Source: Absidia repens
Taxonomy: Eukaryota; Mucoromycota; Mucoromycetes; Mucorales; Cunninghamellaceae
Assembly (NCBI GenBank): GCA_002105175.1
Contig: MCGE01000007.1
Location: 1,674,001-1,738,000 of the forward strand
Direction: 5' to 3'
Length of the DNA: 64,000 nucleotides
The notes under the pieces are model-generated. The model had not been told where the DNA came from. It did no database searches and was given only the letters and a program-made list of their open reading frames with translations. The first letter of the stretch is position 1, and the number at the start of each line of letters is the position of its first letter. A program made the position numbers and the translations under genes. Shown piece by piece: positions 1 to 11,928 of the stretch.

Positions 1-783
1 CAACAAATGGATACAGTGCGTCATGACCAATCACCGACTATATCCTCTTTTGTCCAGCCTCCATTACCTATCCCGACTAGCGTTTTTAACACATTCTCGA
101 CCGTTCCGCCGTCACCATCTGTCATGTCATCTTCACCTAGCACACCAATACTTTCTCCTGCCCATGCTTCTTTCCAACATCAACGCCACTATTCCACATC
201 ATCAGCCTCTTCTTCGTCACTATCATCATCTATCCCTCGATATGATCCACGACATTATAGTACTGATTACTCGGCATCATCTTCAGGATCTGAACGTATG
301 CAACAACACCAGCAGCAGCAGCATGTAGGACAAATACAGCTAATTCCAGAAAACTATGAACAGCATGATCAGATATCTTCACATCACCACCACCATCAAC
401 AGCAGCAGCAACAACAGCACCAGCGGCAACAGCACCAGCACCAGCAACCTCAACAGGGTCATGCTGCAAACCTGGGACAACTGCTCAATCCAGTGCATCC
501 TCTCCAAAACGACGCGGCACAACAACACTCAAATCCTTTGCTCCAATCAATGAACATGTCACAGGCTCCTCCTGGCGGTACGTTTACTGATTACACGTCT
601 GGGTACGATGACAAAGGGGCATTTGTGGTATCTCCTCATGATGGTGGCAATGGTACCGCCGCAGGTAATAGCGGATTTCTTCCAATGCAACGTTACCCTA
701 TGGCAAATCAGCACTCGTCTTCTTCAATAGATTCTCTCTATGCACATGATTCTTCAGGTGGTGGTGGACTTCATTCATTTTGA
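1..783 (+). CDS. 3' end of a Gln/His/Ser-rich protein (5' truncated by window)
   Basis: The reading frame is open from base 1 (two Gln codons before the first Met at 7) to the TGA at 781-783, so this is the C-terminal 260 residues or so of a larger protein, not a complete gene. It is low-complexity: Pro/Ser-rich at first, Ser runs around window residues 60-75, then a His/Gln block (polyHis followed by polyGln) around residues 125-150, and Gly/Ser-rich near the end, finishing LHSF. No folded domain is visible. Such tails are common in fungal transcription factors and RNA-binding regulators, but nothing here identifies the family. Family assignment needs the upstream sequence. Certainty that it is coding comes from the long open frame with amino-acid-level repeats and a plausible stop followed by an AT-rich 3' region. 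Confidence 0.7.
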   Translation, partial: QQMDTVRHDQSPTISSFVQPPLPIPTSVFNTFSTVPPSPSVMSSSPSTPILSPAHASFQHQRHYSTSSASSSSLSSSIPRYDPRHYSTDYSASSSGSERMQQHQQQQHVGQIQLIPENYEQHDQISSHHHHHQQQQQQQHQRQQHQHQQPQQGHAANLGQLLNPVHPLQNDAAQQHSNPLLQSMNMSQAPPGGTFTDYTSGYDDKGAFVVSPHDGGNGTAAGNSGFLPMQRYPMANQHSSSSIDSLYAHDSSGGGGLHSF

Positions 784-1816
784 TTTATTTCATATACATT
801 TGAATCTTTATATAGTTCCTTAGCCCTCCCCTCCCCCCTTTTTTCTTAGAAAAACAAAAACAAAAAACAAAAACAAACCCCTCTTAGTTATTAGTTTATC
901 TCTCTCTCTCTCTCTCTCTGTATGTGTGTGTGTGTCTCCAGTTATATTTATTTTTTTATTGCCCTCCATTATTTTTATCGTATTTTTACACACAAACCCA
1001 AAAACCCATGCGCACTCAATATACTCCCAACATCATGTTTGCACCTTAATAAACTATATTAATAAAAACAAATTGATTATTACGATACTATTGAAAAGCG
1101 GTAGACAATGAAGTGAAATGCTATGTAGTGATCCAGTGATTTGAATATCATATATGTGTCTGTTTTTGTTTTATATTTGGCAGTATCTTTTTTTAGGTAC
1201 ATACATTCAGTATCAACTATATCAACTTTGAACTTGGTTCCTTTATATGTATACTCCCTTTATAGTATTAAAAAGGTACCTCATACAGGAAAATACATAC
1301 AGTAAAATATCATATCATATCATACATAACGATCATCATTTACATGTCAAGACACGATGTTGCTTTTTATATATATATATCGTGCATAGGAGATAAGGTA
1401 TAATAATCTGATTCATGATACTGTACATTTGAGCAATACTTTATAATTCCATGTCTAAATTTTTAGTTCATTTCATAATATCATATTATTTATGATATAG
1501 AATCAATATCCAAGCTTTTGACTTGATGATATTACTCTTTTACCATATGATTACCAAGATTTTTTTTTGTTTTCATGCTGTGAAGGGCACTTGCTTTATA
1601 TGGTATCGAAGCTCTTTTCGCTGATATCATGCGCCACGACCTCTTGTGCAAATTAAAGCGCCGCATCGACACGGATGACGGGGTCACTCATTGGCGGTGT
1701 TTTTCTTTTTATTCTCTCTCTTTTTTTCTCACTCTTTTCTTTTTTTTTCTTTCTTTTTTTCTTCTACCCAACACTTTTTTTCTTCTTACTTACATCTCTT
1801 TATCTTTTTATCAACT
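784..1816. other. Intergenic: 3' flank of the upstream gene and 14-3-3 promoter
   Basis: No supported gene. It contains a (TC)n then (TG)n microsatellite at about 899-935. A strongly pyrimidine-rich stretch at about 1708-1800 lies just upstream of the 14-3-3 start codon and is probably its core promoter or 5' leader. The remainder is AT-rich with short low-complexity ORFs that have no protein character. Confidence 0.6.
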
Positions 1817-1937
1817 ATGTCTACTGTAAGTGAACTTTCTTCCTTTCATATATTATAATACAACACCTATGGCTCGCTTTATTTTGCTTGTCGACAAACC
1901 GTGATTTATCGTCATCTCTTTTTCGTTTCGTTTACTC

Positions 1938-1977
<40 letters not shown>

Positions 1978-3141
1978 TTTGTTTGTTTCTTTGTTGTACT
2001 TAATAGGAACGCGAAGATAAGGTAGGATTCTATTGACTATTCCAAAAAGTTATTCCTTCTTGATATTTGGAATAGAACTTGGGCTTGGCACAAACTACAT
2101 CCCAATATGAAATTGGCACCCATGGGCCAAGGACACTTACATCCTTTTTTTCGTTTATTTTAGGTCTATATGGCCAAGATTGCCGAACAAGCTGAACGTT
2201 ATGATGGTAAGCCAATCCTTGAAGAAATATTTCTAGAAGATGGAGGAAACAGAATCAGTATCGATACTCCTAGACGTCATCACATATCACGCAATATTAG
2301 AGCATTTATGTATACTCACCATCGCTTTTCCTTTTCCTTTTAGAAATGGTCAACTTTATGAAGGATGTTGCCAAGGTAAGCCCCACTTTTCTCAATACGA
2401 TTAAAAAAGGAACATGTCATTATTTTGTTTATCAAATACTCATTTGTTTACATGTGTATGTATGTGTGTGTGTATTTTTCCAAATTTATATCTAGTTGGG
2501 TGTGGATTTGACTGTTGAAGAACGCAACTTGTTATCCGTGGCTTACAAAAATGTGATTGGTGCTCGTCGTGCCTCTTGGAGAATCGTGTCTTCCATCGAA
2601 CAAAAAGAAGAAAGCAAGAACCATGAAGCCCAAGTTACCAAAATCAAGGAATACCGAAAGAAGATTGAACTTGAATTGTATGACGTCTGCAATGATATTT
2701 TGGGTTTATTGTCTGATCATTTGATCCCTGTCGCAAAGGAAGGTGAAGCTAAGGTCTTCTATTACAAGATGTAAGTTACCAATAATATCAAATATATTGC
2801 TATTGCAAACGGGGGAATCCAAGCTTTACGTATATATATCATACTCATCGTCTATTTTCGTCATCGTTTATAGGAAGGGTGACTATCATCGCTATGTTGC
2901 CGAATACGCTACTGGTGAAGACCGCAAGGAAGCTGCCACTGCTGCTCATGATGCCTACAAGACTGCCACTGATGTTGCTCAAGTTGACCTCGCCACTACT
3001 CACCCTATTCGTTTGGGTCTTGCTTTGAACTTCTCCGTGTTCTACTATGAAATCTTGAACTCTCCCGACCGTGCTTGCCACTTGGCTAAGCAAGCCTTTG
3101 ATGACGCTATTGCTGAATTGGATACTCTTAGCGAAGAATCT

Positions 3142-3174
<33 letters not shown>

Positions 3175-3404
3175 CGGGATAACTTGACTCTCTGGACTTC
3201 GGATCTTCAAGAAGGCAAGTACTGTTTTATTATGTTTGAATTAGGGGAGGGGTAGCGCGAAGAAAAAAGAGATGCTCTGGGGATCTTTTTTTTTCCCTCT
3301 GTCACACCGATCTTTTTAGTTTTGTGATCTAATTTTTTTTTTATATGTTTCTAGAAAGCGACAAGGCCGACAAGTCAAAAAATGAAGAAGAAACTCAAGA
3401 GTAG
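1817..3404 (+). CDS. 14-3-3 family phosphoserine/threonine-binding adaptor
   Basis: Spliced model of 254 aa: exons 1817-1825, 2007-2021, 2164-2206, 2344-2375, 2496-2770, 2874-3214 and 3355-3404. 14-3-3 proteins are dimeric cytosolic adaptors that bind phosphorylated clients in signalling and cell-cycle control. Diagnostic motifs are visible: [19 protein letters not shown] in exon 5, VFYYKMKGDYHRY across the exon 5/6 junction, and the C-terminal signature around [16 protein letters not shown]. The length matches the family (about 245-260 aa), and the acidic tail ends EEETQE. The first two coding exons are very short (9 and 15 nt), and the first intron holds a T tract of about 35 nt. The last intron (3215-3354) begins GC rather than GT, which is the only way to keep the conserved Leu-Gln-Glu end in frame. 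AATAAA follows at about 3505. It could be any Bmh1/Bmh2/Rad24-type paralogue. Confidence 0.96.
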
Positions 3405-4653
3405 ATTATATACACCCCTCTTTTTTATCCTTTCTTCCCTCTCCCCTTTAGTTAGTCTTTTTCCATTTCCCCGCTCACTGATTATGTCCTCTTTTTTGCT
3501 ATCGTAATAAAAAAAACTCAACAACTGAAAAAATATCATTTTGGTTGATGTTACAGCTTACTTTGAAAGACAATTATATGTATTACCTTTCCATGTTGGA
3601 TAAATAAACAAAGGATAATCCATTTTGTGCAGCTATTTGTTTTATGTCAAAATTTTGTTCTTGATTGTGATGATATGGGGACGTGTGAGTACTATTTGAC
3701 TATTTTTTTTTTGGTCAATGTGTGATATTTTTTTTTGGAACGGGGTGAAGTTTTGAAACGGGGAATTGATACTCAGATACAAATGATGTATTTGGAAACC
3801 CAGAAAAAAGTTGATATGATACACTCTATGGGATGATGTTATTGAAACTCACTTACAGGTCCAACCTCTTTTTGAAGACACATATTGGATAGACTCTGAA
3901 ATGCTATATACATCTTTAGTATTATTAAAAAGCAAGGATTCTCATTCTTCAGCTACTGTATGTTGCTTCTGACTGTACCAATTTTGTTCGGGGTACCTCT
4001 TGGTTTACTGACCTTTGTCTGACATTTCTCGCTCGTTTTTTTTTTAACCAAGCTGGATCGCTTACAATTGTTCTACGTATATTGTGGACTAATTTTAGAC
4101 AAAAACGATCAGTATTTTCTTGGAGCAACATGCATTATTTCCCGAAAAACATCTTCAAATGTTATGATTTTCGACTTTAGCACACCTAATTCTATTATAA
4201 TATTCAGTACTGTATATACTGTTGTATTGTTCAGATAACGCGCATTTATTCTAGTGGCATTTTTCCATTTAAAAAGCTCAGACTCCTATTGAAAGTTTGC
4301 TGTATTCAGTAATTTCTGGCTAGTATATTCCACAAGAAGGGTAAAATGGCATAAATAAAAGGATTTTCAACCTATTATAAATCAAAATGGGCTTCCCTGC
4401 AATTATCTATACTTCGTCAAAAGATTATGTATTGTATTTATTATCAATCTCTCTCTTTCCTTTTTTTTTTTACCTGCGGTTTCCCATTTGCAATGCAGTC
4501 CTATCAATATGCCTTGATCAAAAAACGTGACTGAAGGCCATGACATATTTTAAACACCGTCGCCAGCACTTGTAAGATTGTCAAACCATTTTTGCTTTCC
4601 TTTTTTCTTTTTTTTCTTAATAACCTTACTTCGCTCGCAACTTATGATACCCA
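3405..4653. other. Intergenic, 1.25 kb
   Basis: 3' flank of the 14-3-3 gene (AATAAA-like signal near 3505) and 5' flank of the WDR59-like gene, with T-rich runs at about 4459-4471 and 4600-4617 upstream of its start. No ORF with protein-like composition and no repeat-family copy was recognised. Confidence 0.6.
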
Positions 4654-7600
4654 ATGGATTCTGAACATGAACCAGAAGCGTCAGCATCTATAACTTCTGG
4701 AGTTGAATATGCAAGAAACAATCTTGATAAAAACCATCGCAGCAAATCCCCTACCGACAACGCGGCAACATCATCAGCAAATCGAACTCATATTGAAACC
4801 AATGGAAGTGAAAATGAAAACGATCAGCATATCAGTACTACTGCTCTGGATGATATTCGCAGTCCCTCCCCTTACCCAGATCAATATAGGAAAGAGTCAG
4901 CACTAGAAATTCTCTCCAAACCTTTCTCGACAACGTCGACGTCTAGCTCTGTAATACAGCACACCACCAACAATGATATACGGCATTCAACTTATATAAA
5001 CAGCTCAGCAATAACAGCACCTCCTCCCTCGGAGCAACGTCAAGAGGATACTTTCTATCAGTCCTTACAGATACGTCTGCACCATTCTGTTGGCAGCATG
5101 AGCATCAGTCCTACTTGTCGCGATGTTGTTTTGGCTGGGTAAGTGAAAGTGAATATATATATACATTTGTATGTCAAAGCATTTGATACTGATATATCCG
5201 TACTCCGTTTTTTTTTTTTTTTTTTTTTTTTTTTTCCAAGACGTCAAGGCTTGGTAATCATTGATTTAGAAAATCCATGGCTTATCCCTCGTATTCTCCC
5301 ACATATGTCCAAATGGGAAGTGGCAGACGTTCAATGGAGTCCTTACGTTTCTCGAGAGTCATGGGTGGCATCAACGGTAAAGCTTAGCGTGTGGAATTGA
5401 TGGGCGGGATAAACTACCTAGCTGGGTATTGTACATTTGAATGATTATCTTTTTGCTCATTTCGGTATTCTGTTTTTAGTCGAATCAAAAATTATTGATC
5501 TGGAATTTGAATTCAAGCTCTCAAGCCATTGAACATGCTTTACCTGCTCATGCTCGTGCTATTTCTGATATCAATTGGTCACCACATCATCCTGATATTG
5601 TTGCTACTTGCTCTGTAGATACCTATGTATGCGTATGGGATTTGCGCTGTGCCGGCCAAAGTAGTCATAATCGAGGTGATGACCATTATTATCGACCTGC
5701 CAACTCGTTTACACCTTGGAATGGTAAACTAGAAAACAAAATTTCAATATGTGGACATGGAATACTTAACGCAATTCGTATGTATCATTTTTAGCTGCTG
5801 CAACACAAGTCAAGTTTAACTTCAAAAATGAATTTTTGATTGCTTCTGCTCATGACAAAGACGTCAAAATCTGGGATATGCGTGTAAGCGAAAGGCTGAA
5901 GGAATCAATCACAGGTATATATACTAATGGGGGGGGGTTTTTTCTTGTGATAATAGAAAGGTGCTGTACCAATGACAAGTATTACTGCACATTCCAAGAA
6001 AATTTATGGTATTGACTGGAGCCGACAGAACGACTATGATATTGTAACATGTAGTTTGGATAAACTAGTCAAGGTATATCAACAAAAGACAAAAAAAAAA
6101 AAAAAAAAAAAAAAAAGACGGCACCTGACGACCAATTGTCTTTTGATGAAAATAGTATTGGAATATTCATTCTCCGGACGAACCTGAAGAAACAATTATA
6201 ACCAACTCACCAGTTTGGCGTGCAAGAAACACTCCATTTGGTAATGGTGTATTGACTATGCCTCAACGATCGGAATCAACCCTTTACCTCTACAACCGAG
6301 CCATACCTGATGAACCTGTCCACTTATTTGAAGGCCATACCGATACTGTAAAGGAATTTGTCTGGAGGTGGAAAGGCGGTCAAGCAAATGATGATAATGG
6401 TAGGGGAAAACAATTGATAAAGGAAAATTTGATGTAGTGCAATACCAAAGATGAATACTCAACCTATCTTATATTTTATTTTCTTCGTAGATGATCGTGA
6501 ATTCCAGTTGGTGACTTGGTCAAAAGATCAAAATCTACGTTTATGGCCTGTTCCTGAAGAAATTGTCAAGGTAAAATTACCAGCGTACGAGTGTACCTTT
6601 GAATAGATAAACTAACCCCCTTTTTTCTATAAAAAAATAGTCCGTAGGCCATCGACCAAGCTCCAAGAAGACATGCTATCCGGTACCTTCGAATGCTATA
6701 GGCGCTGATGGTTCGTATCATTCTCACTCATTCCAAGAAACCCCAGTGGAAGATGAAGCTACTGATGAACGATCCCGTTCTATCGCTGCAGCCGTTGCAC
6801 CTATCCGATTGATGCCTGCCAATACTCTGTCCTTCCATGGTACGGTACCCCCTGGAAATATCAGTTACTCAACAAGCTACAACTTCCCATCCACCAACTA
6901 TCGCGAACAGAAATATACCATCAACCCTTTATTGTGGATGCAAAACGTCAAGACCATAGCACCAAACAATGAACTCAAAAAGGATACACCTGCAGGAAAC
7001 AGCTATCAATCATTGGCGGAGGAACTGTCTAGTGTGCTCAACAAATATGCCAGTGTCGGCGTCAAAACAGAGAAGGTAATATCAAAACATGAAATACTCA
7101 AAGAATGTTTTTTTTTATTAAACATTGTATGCTTGTATTATTCCCATTTAGATCAATGCTGCAGCAAGAACCTGTACGATTTCACTACATGGACCATGGT
7201 TGGAAACAGGAACAGCCTTCTTACGTATCACTATCCGATTCAGTCAGCAGTACCCCGATAACAGCCCACCCGAATTCGATATTCAGAAGAACAGCATGAT
7301 ATCCATTTACTATCGAACTCACATGGCACAAGACCTGAACGCATTAGCAGCAAACTATACATCACAAAAGTTATGGTGCTTGGAACCGTGTATTCGCTAC
7401 CTTCTGGGAGAAACTATGCAGGAAGACGAACCACGGTTTGGAAGTGGGAATGCCAATGGACTCTCTTCGCTATCACCGAACACGACTGGAGCACCTACCA
7501 CAAACACATCAACATCTACAGCATTGTCCTCAATGAAAACGTCTTACTCATCAGCATCTGACACCACAACTGTTGTTACAACGGATGGAACAAAGCTCAA

Positions 7601-10313
7601 TGAACAAGAAGGAGGATCAATCAATCAATCAGCTGCGAATTATGTCAGCAATTGGAGCGGGACAGTGGCTGAGGGTGATTCTGACGATGAAATATTTGTC
7701 AGTCCTTCGTTTATGGGAGGTTACGGCATGAACAGTGGAAAACGTGGTAGCTTACAAAGTGAAAGGGGTATTGTCTTGGATCTCTCATCAAAGCACTCTG
7801 CGGACGAAAAGGTGCCTTTCCCTCGACTCTGTGGCGGTGTCTTCTCCGGTAGTGGTAAGAGTTTTTGCCTCTCTTCCCTCCCGCGTCCCCAGGAAAAAGA
7901 ACTTACTTTTTTTTTCTTTTCTTCAATAGGTCAACTTACATGCTTCTTCTCTACATTACGTGTACGGGATCCCAATCGATCAAGCAACAAAACTGACAAC
8001 AAAAACAAACAAGAAACCAGTCCAGCAAGTAATACTAGTAATGGCGAATACTTTGAACACACATATCAAGACTTCTACAAGCACCCAAAATCATATGAGC
8101 AGTTTGAGGAATACAAGGAAATTGCAGCCATGTCTCGCCAAGGCCGAAATGCGTCAGTGATGGTTGGTTCTGGTGGTGCTTTTGGGGAATATACATATGA
8201 TGATGATCCTGATGATATTGACGATGGTTTGACAAATATGGCCTCTATATACTTCAAACCTGATGTAAGTTTACTTGCACTTTATGAATAATTTGATTAA
8301 CAACTAAACATATCCTCCTTTTTTTTATTGGCTTTTTAGGGATCTGCGTTGGACAACTCGATGAAAAGTGAAGATAACTTGCTGTACCGTGGTGCCAAAT
8401 CGGATAGGATCACTCATAATGTCATGATCGCTGACTTTTCGGATATGATGCCCTTTAGTCCCTGGTTGGCCAAAGAATTCATGTAAGTTTATACCTGGTG
8501 TTGGAGTTTTATGACCTATCCCACCTAACTTCCCCTTCATTTGGTTTGCTTTTGTTATCATTAGATTATCTCCTGACAACCCAATGAAAGCATGCCTTCA
8601 TAATTCACAAGTAGCGAAAACGCACGACCGTGACGATCTGGCGCAAATATGGAGCATCTCTTTGGAAATCATACGTGAATGCGTTCCTTTGGATATACCT
8701 GAGCAACAGGATCTCGTGGAAGACCTACTACGGAATAGACGACCTGATCTGCAACCTTTACCAACTGATCCAGTATGGCTCCATGATTCAAAAGTGGCAG
8801 AAATCAACTCCATTCTTGGTCATCAGGCATTTACTCGTCTATTAGCGGACATCAGTGAAACAAAAGGGAAATCATCCGATGAAGAAACTACTATGCAGAC
8901 GCTGGAAGAATTACCTAAACGGCGTGTACGATGGGGATCGCATCCGTTAGGCCAACGACTAGTGGACAACATGTAAGTAAAGAGACCGAGGAAAATTTAA
9001 AATTGCTAGATTTATCCTCATTATTTTTTTATTTTGTCCGAGATAGGTTACAGCATTTTATGCATACGGGTGATATTCAAATGGGTGCCTTGCTGACATG
9101 CGTTTTCCATAATACCTATATGGCACCGCACAATATCGCTCGACGAGACATCAAAATACCAAGATCATGGGGCAGTATGGCGCGAAATCAACCGCGGTCT
9201 GGTGGAGGTGATGATCCTGGATTCAAATCTTCAACTGTGGATTACTTCTCGATGAAAAAAACCAAGCAAATTATGCATCGAACAAACTCCGGTCCAAGCT
9301 TAAACGGTGCACCTCAAGCCAATCGAAACAGCAGCCATGTCCAACTGAGCCAATCTTATGGAACGAAAGGTGTCAACTTTTTATCTTACTTTTGGGACAA
9401 TGACCGACGTACACCACCACCTATGGAAAAATCACCAATGACAGAAACACCAACGGACATGATGGATGATTCTTCGGCGGCTGTAACATCACCAACCACT
9501 CGAAACAACAGAATATCTAATCGCATGACCACTCGGAATCAACCTTGGATGACAATGTACTCTGGAGTCAAAATACCAAGCAACACAGCACCTGGAATAC
9601 GACCGTCTGTTGCCAACAGTATGAGCTCTCATGGCACCTCCTCTATTTCTTCACCACCGTTACCGACAAGTCCCAGTGCTCTAGGCTCTCGTGTCAGTAC
9701 ACCACTTTTACCTCCTGGCTCCTTACCTCTCTCAACACCCAATGTACTTCCTCTTGGACCTGTGACGGTAGCCAACAAAGAAGGTGAAGTTTTAACGACT
9801 GATGAACTATCGATCGAATACACCAATGTGGAATGGTTTGATGGAGAAAAGTTATTTGTTTACAACCAAACTCCTCTTCTTCCTGTGAACAAAAGTGGCC
9901 AACATGATGTGATGCGGTGGCAATACTCGGACCTATTGTTTCGGAATGATCTGTTAGCGCAGCGTGCTGAAGTGCTCAAATTTGTCAACAATCGACCTTC
10001 CTATGCAATGGCTGGTACAACAATGACAAGCAAGGAACGAACAATGGAAATACAAGTGCGATGCTACATGTGCGAATCAGAAATTGCTGGATCAGATCGA
10101 ATGTGTTATCAATGCCGAAAGATACGAACGCAAATCAAGTGCTCCTTATGTCACCAACTGGTCAAGGGATTGGTCAATTTTTGTATCAAGTGCCGACATG
10201 GTGGTCATAGCAGACATATCAAGGAATGGTTTCAAGCTGAAGATGTCTGTCCGACTGGTTGTGGGTGCCATTGTCTGGTGGAATCTAGGGGTTATGGAAC
10301 CACTGTATTATAG
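4654..10313 (+). CDS. WDR59: WDR59-like GATOR2/SEA complex subunit (WD40-RWD-zinc finger)
   Basis: Thirteen-exon model of 1561 aa: 4654-5138, 5241-5376, 5480-5723, 5795-5883, 5957-6073, 6156-6399, 6491-6570, 6641-7075, 7152-7854, 7930-8264, 8340-8482, 8565-8972 and 9047-10313. Order of parts: disordered Ser-rich N-terminus (about 1-130); WD40 propeller (about 135-470) with repeats such as VWDLR, IWDMR and LRLWPV; an RWD domain around residues 575-715 (ISLHGPWLETGTAFLRITI, then YPDNSPPEF); long low-complexity linkers; and a C-terminal Cys/His-rich module of paired CxxC motifs (CYMCESE, CYQCRK, CSLCHQ, CIKCRHGGH, CPTGCGCHC). This WD40-RWD-RING-like layout is that of WDR59/Mtc5(Sea3), a vacuolar/lysosomal GATOR2/SEACAT subunit that relieves GATOR1 inhibition of TORC1. 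It is longer than human WDR59 (about 970 aa) because of the linkers. WDR24/Sea2 has a related layout, but the RWD favours WDR59. Confidence 0.92.
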
Positions 10314-10561
10314 AACCCCTTCCCTTCCCCTTTTACCATTATAGTACTACTACTACTACCACTACTATTATCATTATTACCATTATTACTCTTCATTTTA
10401 TTAATATCAATTGCCATCGCTATTCTTTGCTTTCCTCCCTTTCCCTCCTGTTTTTGTACATAATATATTTATATCAAAATAAAAAATATAATGCCTTTTT
10501 AAACGCCGCATTTTTTTTTTTTTTTTTGTTTCCTGCCTATTTTATTTTAATCTGTTGAAGC

Positions 10562-11803
10562 ATGACTCACCTATTACTATGGATTACGCTTTTTGGTTGT
10601 CTGTTCAATATACTCCATGGCTATAGGATGCTCTCAAATGAATCATTGAAAAAGGTGGCACAACTCTCACAGCCTGATACGTTGTCTATACAGCATGGAC
10701 GATTACTGAAGCCATTGCTGGTCGAACGGGTCTCTGGAACAGATTCGAATGCGAAGGTACGAGATTTCATCATACAGCACTTTGAACGACTCGACTGGCA
10801 CATTGAATTGGATCCATTCACAGCGATGACCCCTCTCGGCGAAAAAAATTTTACGAATATCGTGGTGACAAAGCAACCATCGGCCCACCGTCGTTTAGTA
10901 CTAGCAGCCCATTACGATTCCATGAACAGTCCCGATTTTGAATTTATTGGCGCTACCGACTCGGCGGTGCCTTGTGCTGTACTTTTATCGTTGGCGGAAA
11001 CACTCAATGATCCATTAGCAAACGATTCATCATGGGCATCAGGTGGACGAAAACAGCGCAAAGAAGCTCAGGAGGAGGCGGAGGATCTCACCACATTGGA
11101 ACTGATCTTTTTTGATGGCGAGGAAGCCTTTGTGGAATGGTCTGCCACGGATTCCATCTATGGGGCAAGACACTTGGCTGAAACGTGGGAACACACAAGT
11201 CTTGAACATCAACCGCATTTACATACAATGAGACAAGGCAATCGATTGCATTTGGTGGAGGTCCTGGTGCTTTTGGATTTAATGGGGACGCCCAACCCTA
11301 CCTTCCACAACTATTTTAGATCCACAAGCTGGTTGTTTCATCATTTGGCAAGTCTGGAAAAACGATTGTTGGCAACCGCGGCAGCATCCTCTTCCTTGGA
11401 CATTGATGGTGGTGGTGATAATGGGAAGAACGATGGGTTATGGCAAAAAGCGGACCGGTTTGGATACCCTTTCTCTCCCATGTTTCCGACAGCGCCTACT
11501 CGATTTACTTTTAACGGTCAAGCTATGAGCGATGATCATATTCCCTTCAAGCAGCGTGGTGTCAATATCCTGCACCTCATCCCATACCCCTTCCCAAGTG
11601 AATGGCATTCTCCCTTGGTAAGTAACTGTATATAAATATATATGTATATAGTTTGGACTATAATATAATAACCCATTTCTTCTTCTATCTAGGATAATTC
11701 TGATTGCCTTGACCCTCCCTCCATTCAAAATTTGGATATCTTATTTAGAGCCTTTGTGTGTGAATACCTAGAATTAGACCCTGTACCCCATAGCGAACTG
11801 TAG
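10562..11803 (+). CDS. QPCT: Glutaminyl-peptide cyclotransferase (M28-family glutaminyl cyclase)
   Basis: Two exons, 10562-11617 and 11693-11803, encode 388 aa. The enzyme converts N-terminal Gln of secreted or Golgi proteins to pyroglutamate. A hydrophobic N-terminus (MTHLLLWITLFGCLFNILHG) looks like a signal peptide or membrane anchor. Hallmarks of the zinc-dependent animal-type enzyme are present: LAAHYDS; GATDSAVPCA with the probable zinc ligand Asp133; FFDGEEAF with probable general base Glu187 and ligand Glu188; YGARHLA; LLDLMGTPNPTF; and DDHIPF with probable ligand His326. Conserved HLIPYPFP and WHSPL follow, and the last residues come from exon 2. It starts only about 250 bp after the WDR59-like stop, on the same strand. 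A poly-T run at 10511-10527 precedes the ATG. Confidence 0.93.
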
Positions 11804-11889
11804 TGAATAGACTTCGTATTATATTTATTTGCCATACTTTAGCCTTGCTTATTCTTTCTTTACTATGTCCGAATAAAGACCGTTTATTG

Positions 11890-11928
<39 letters not shown>

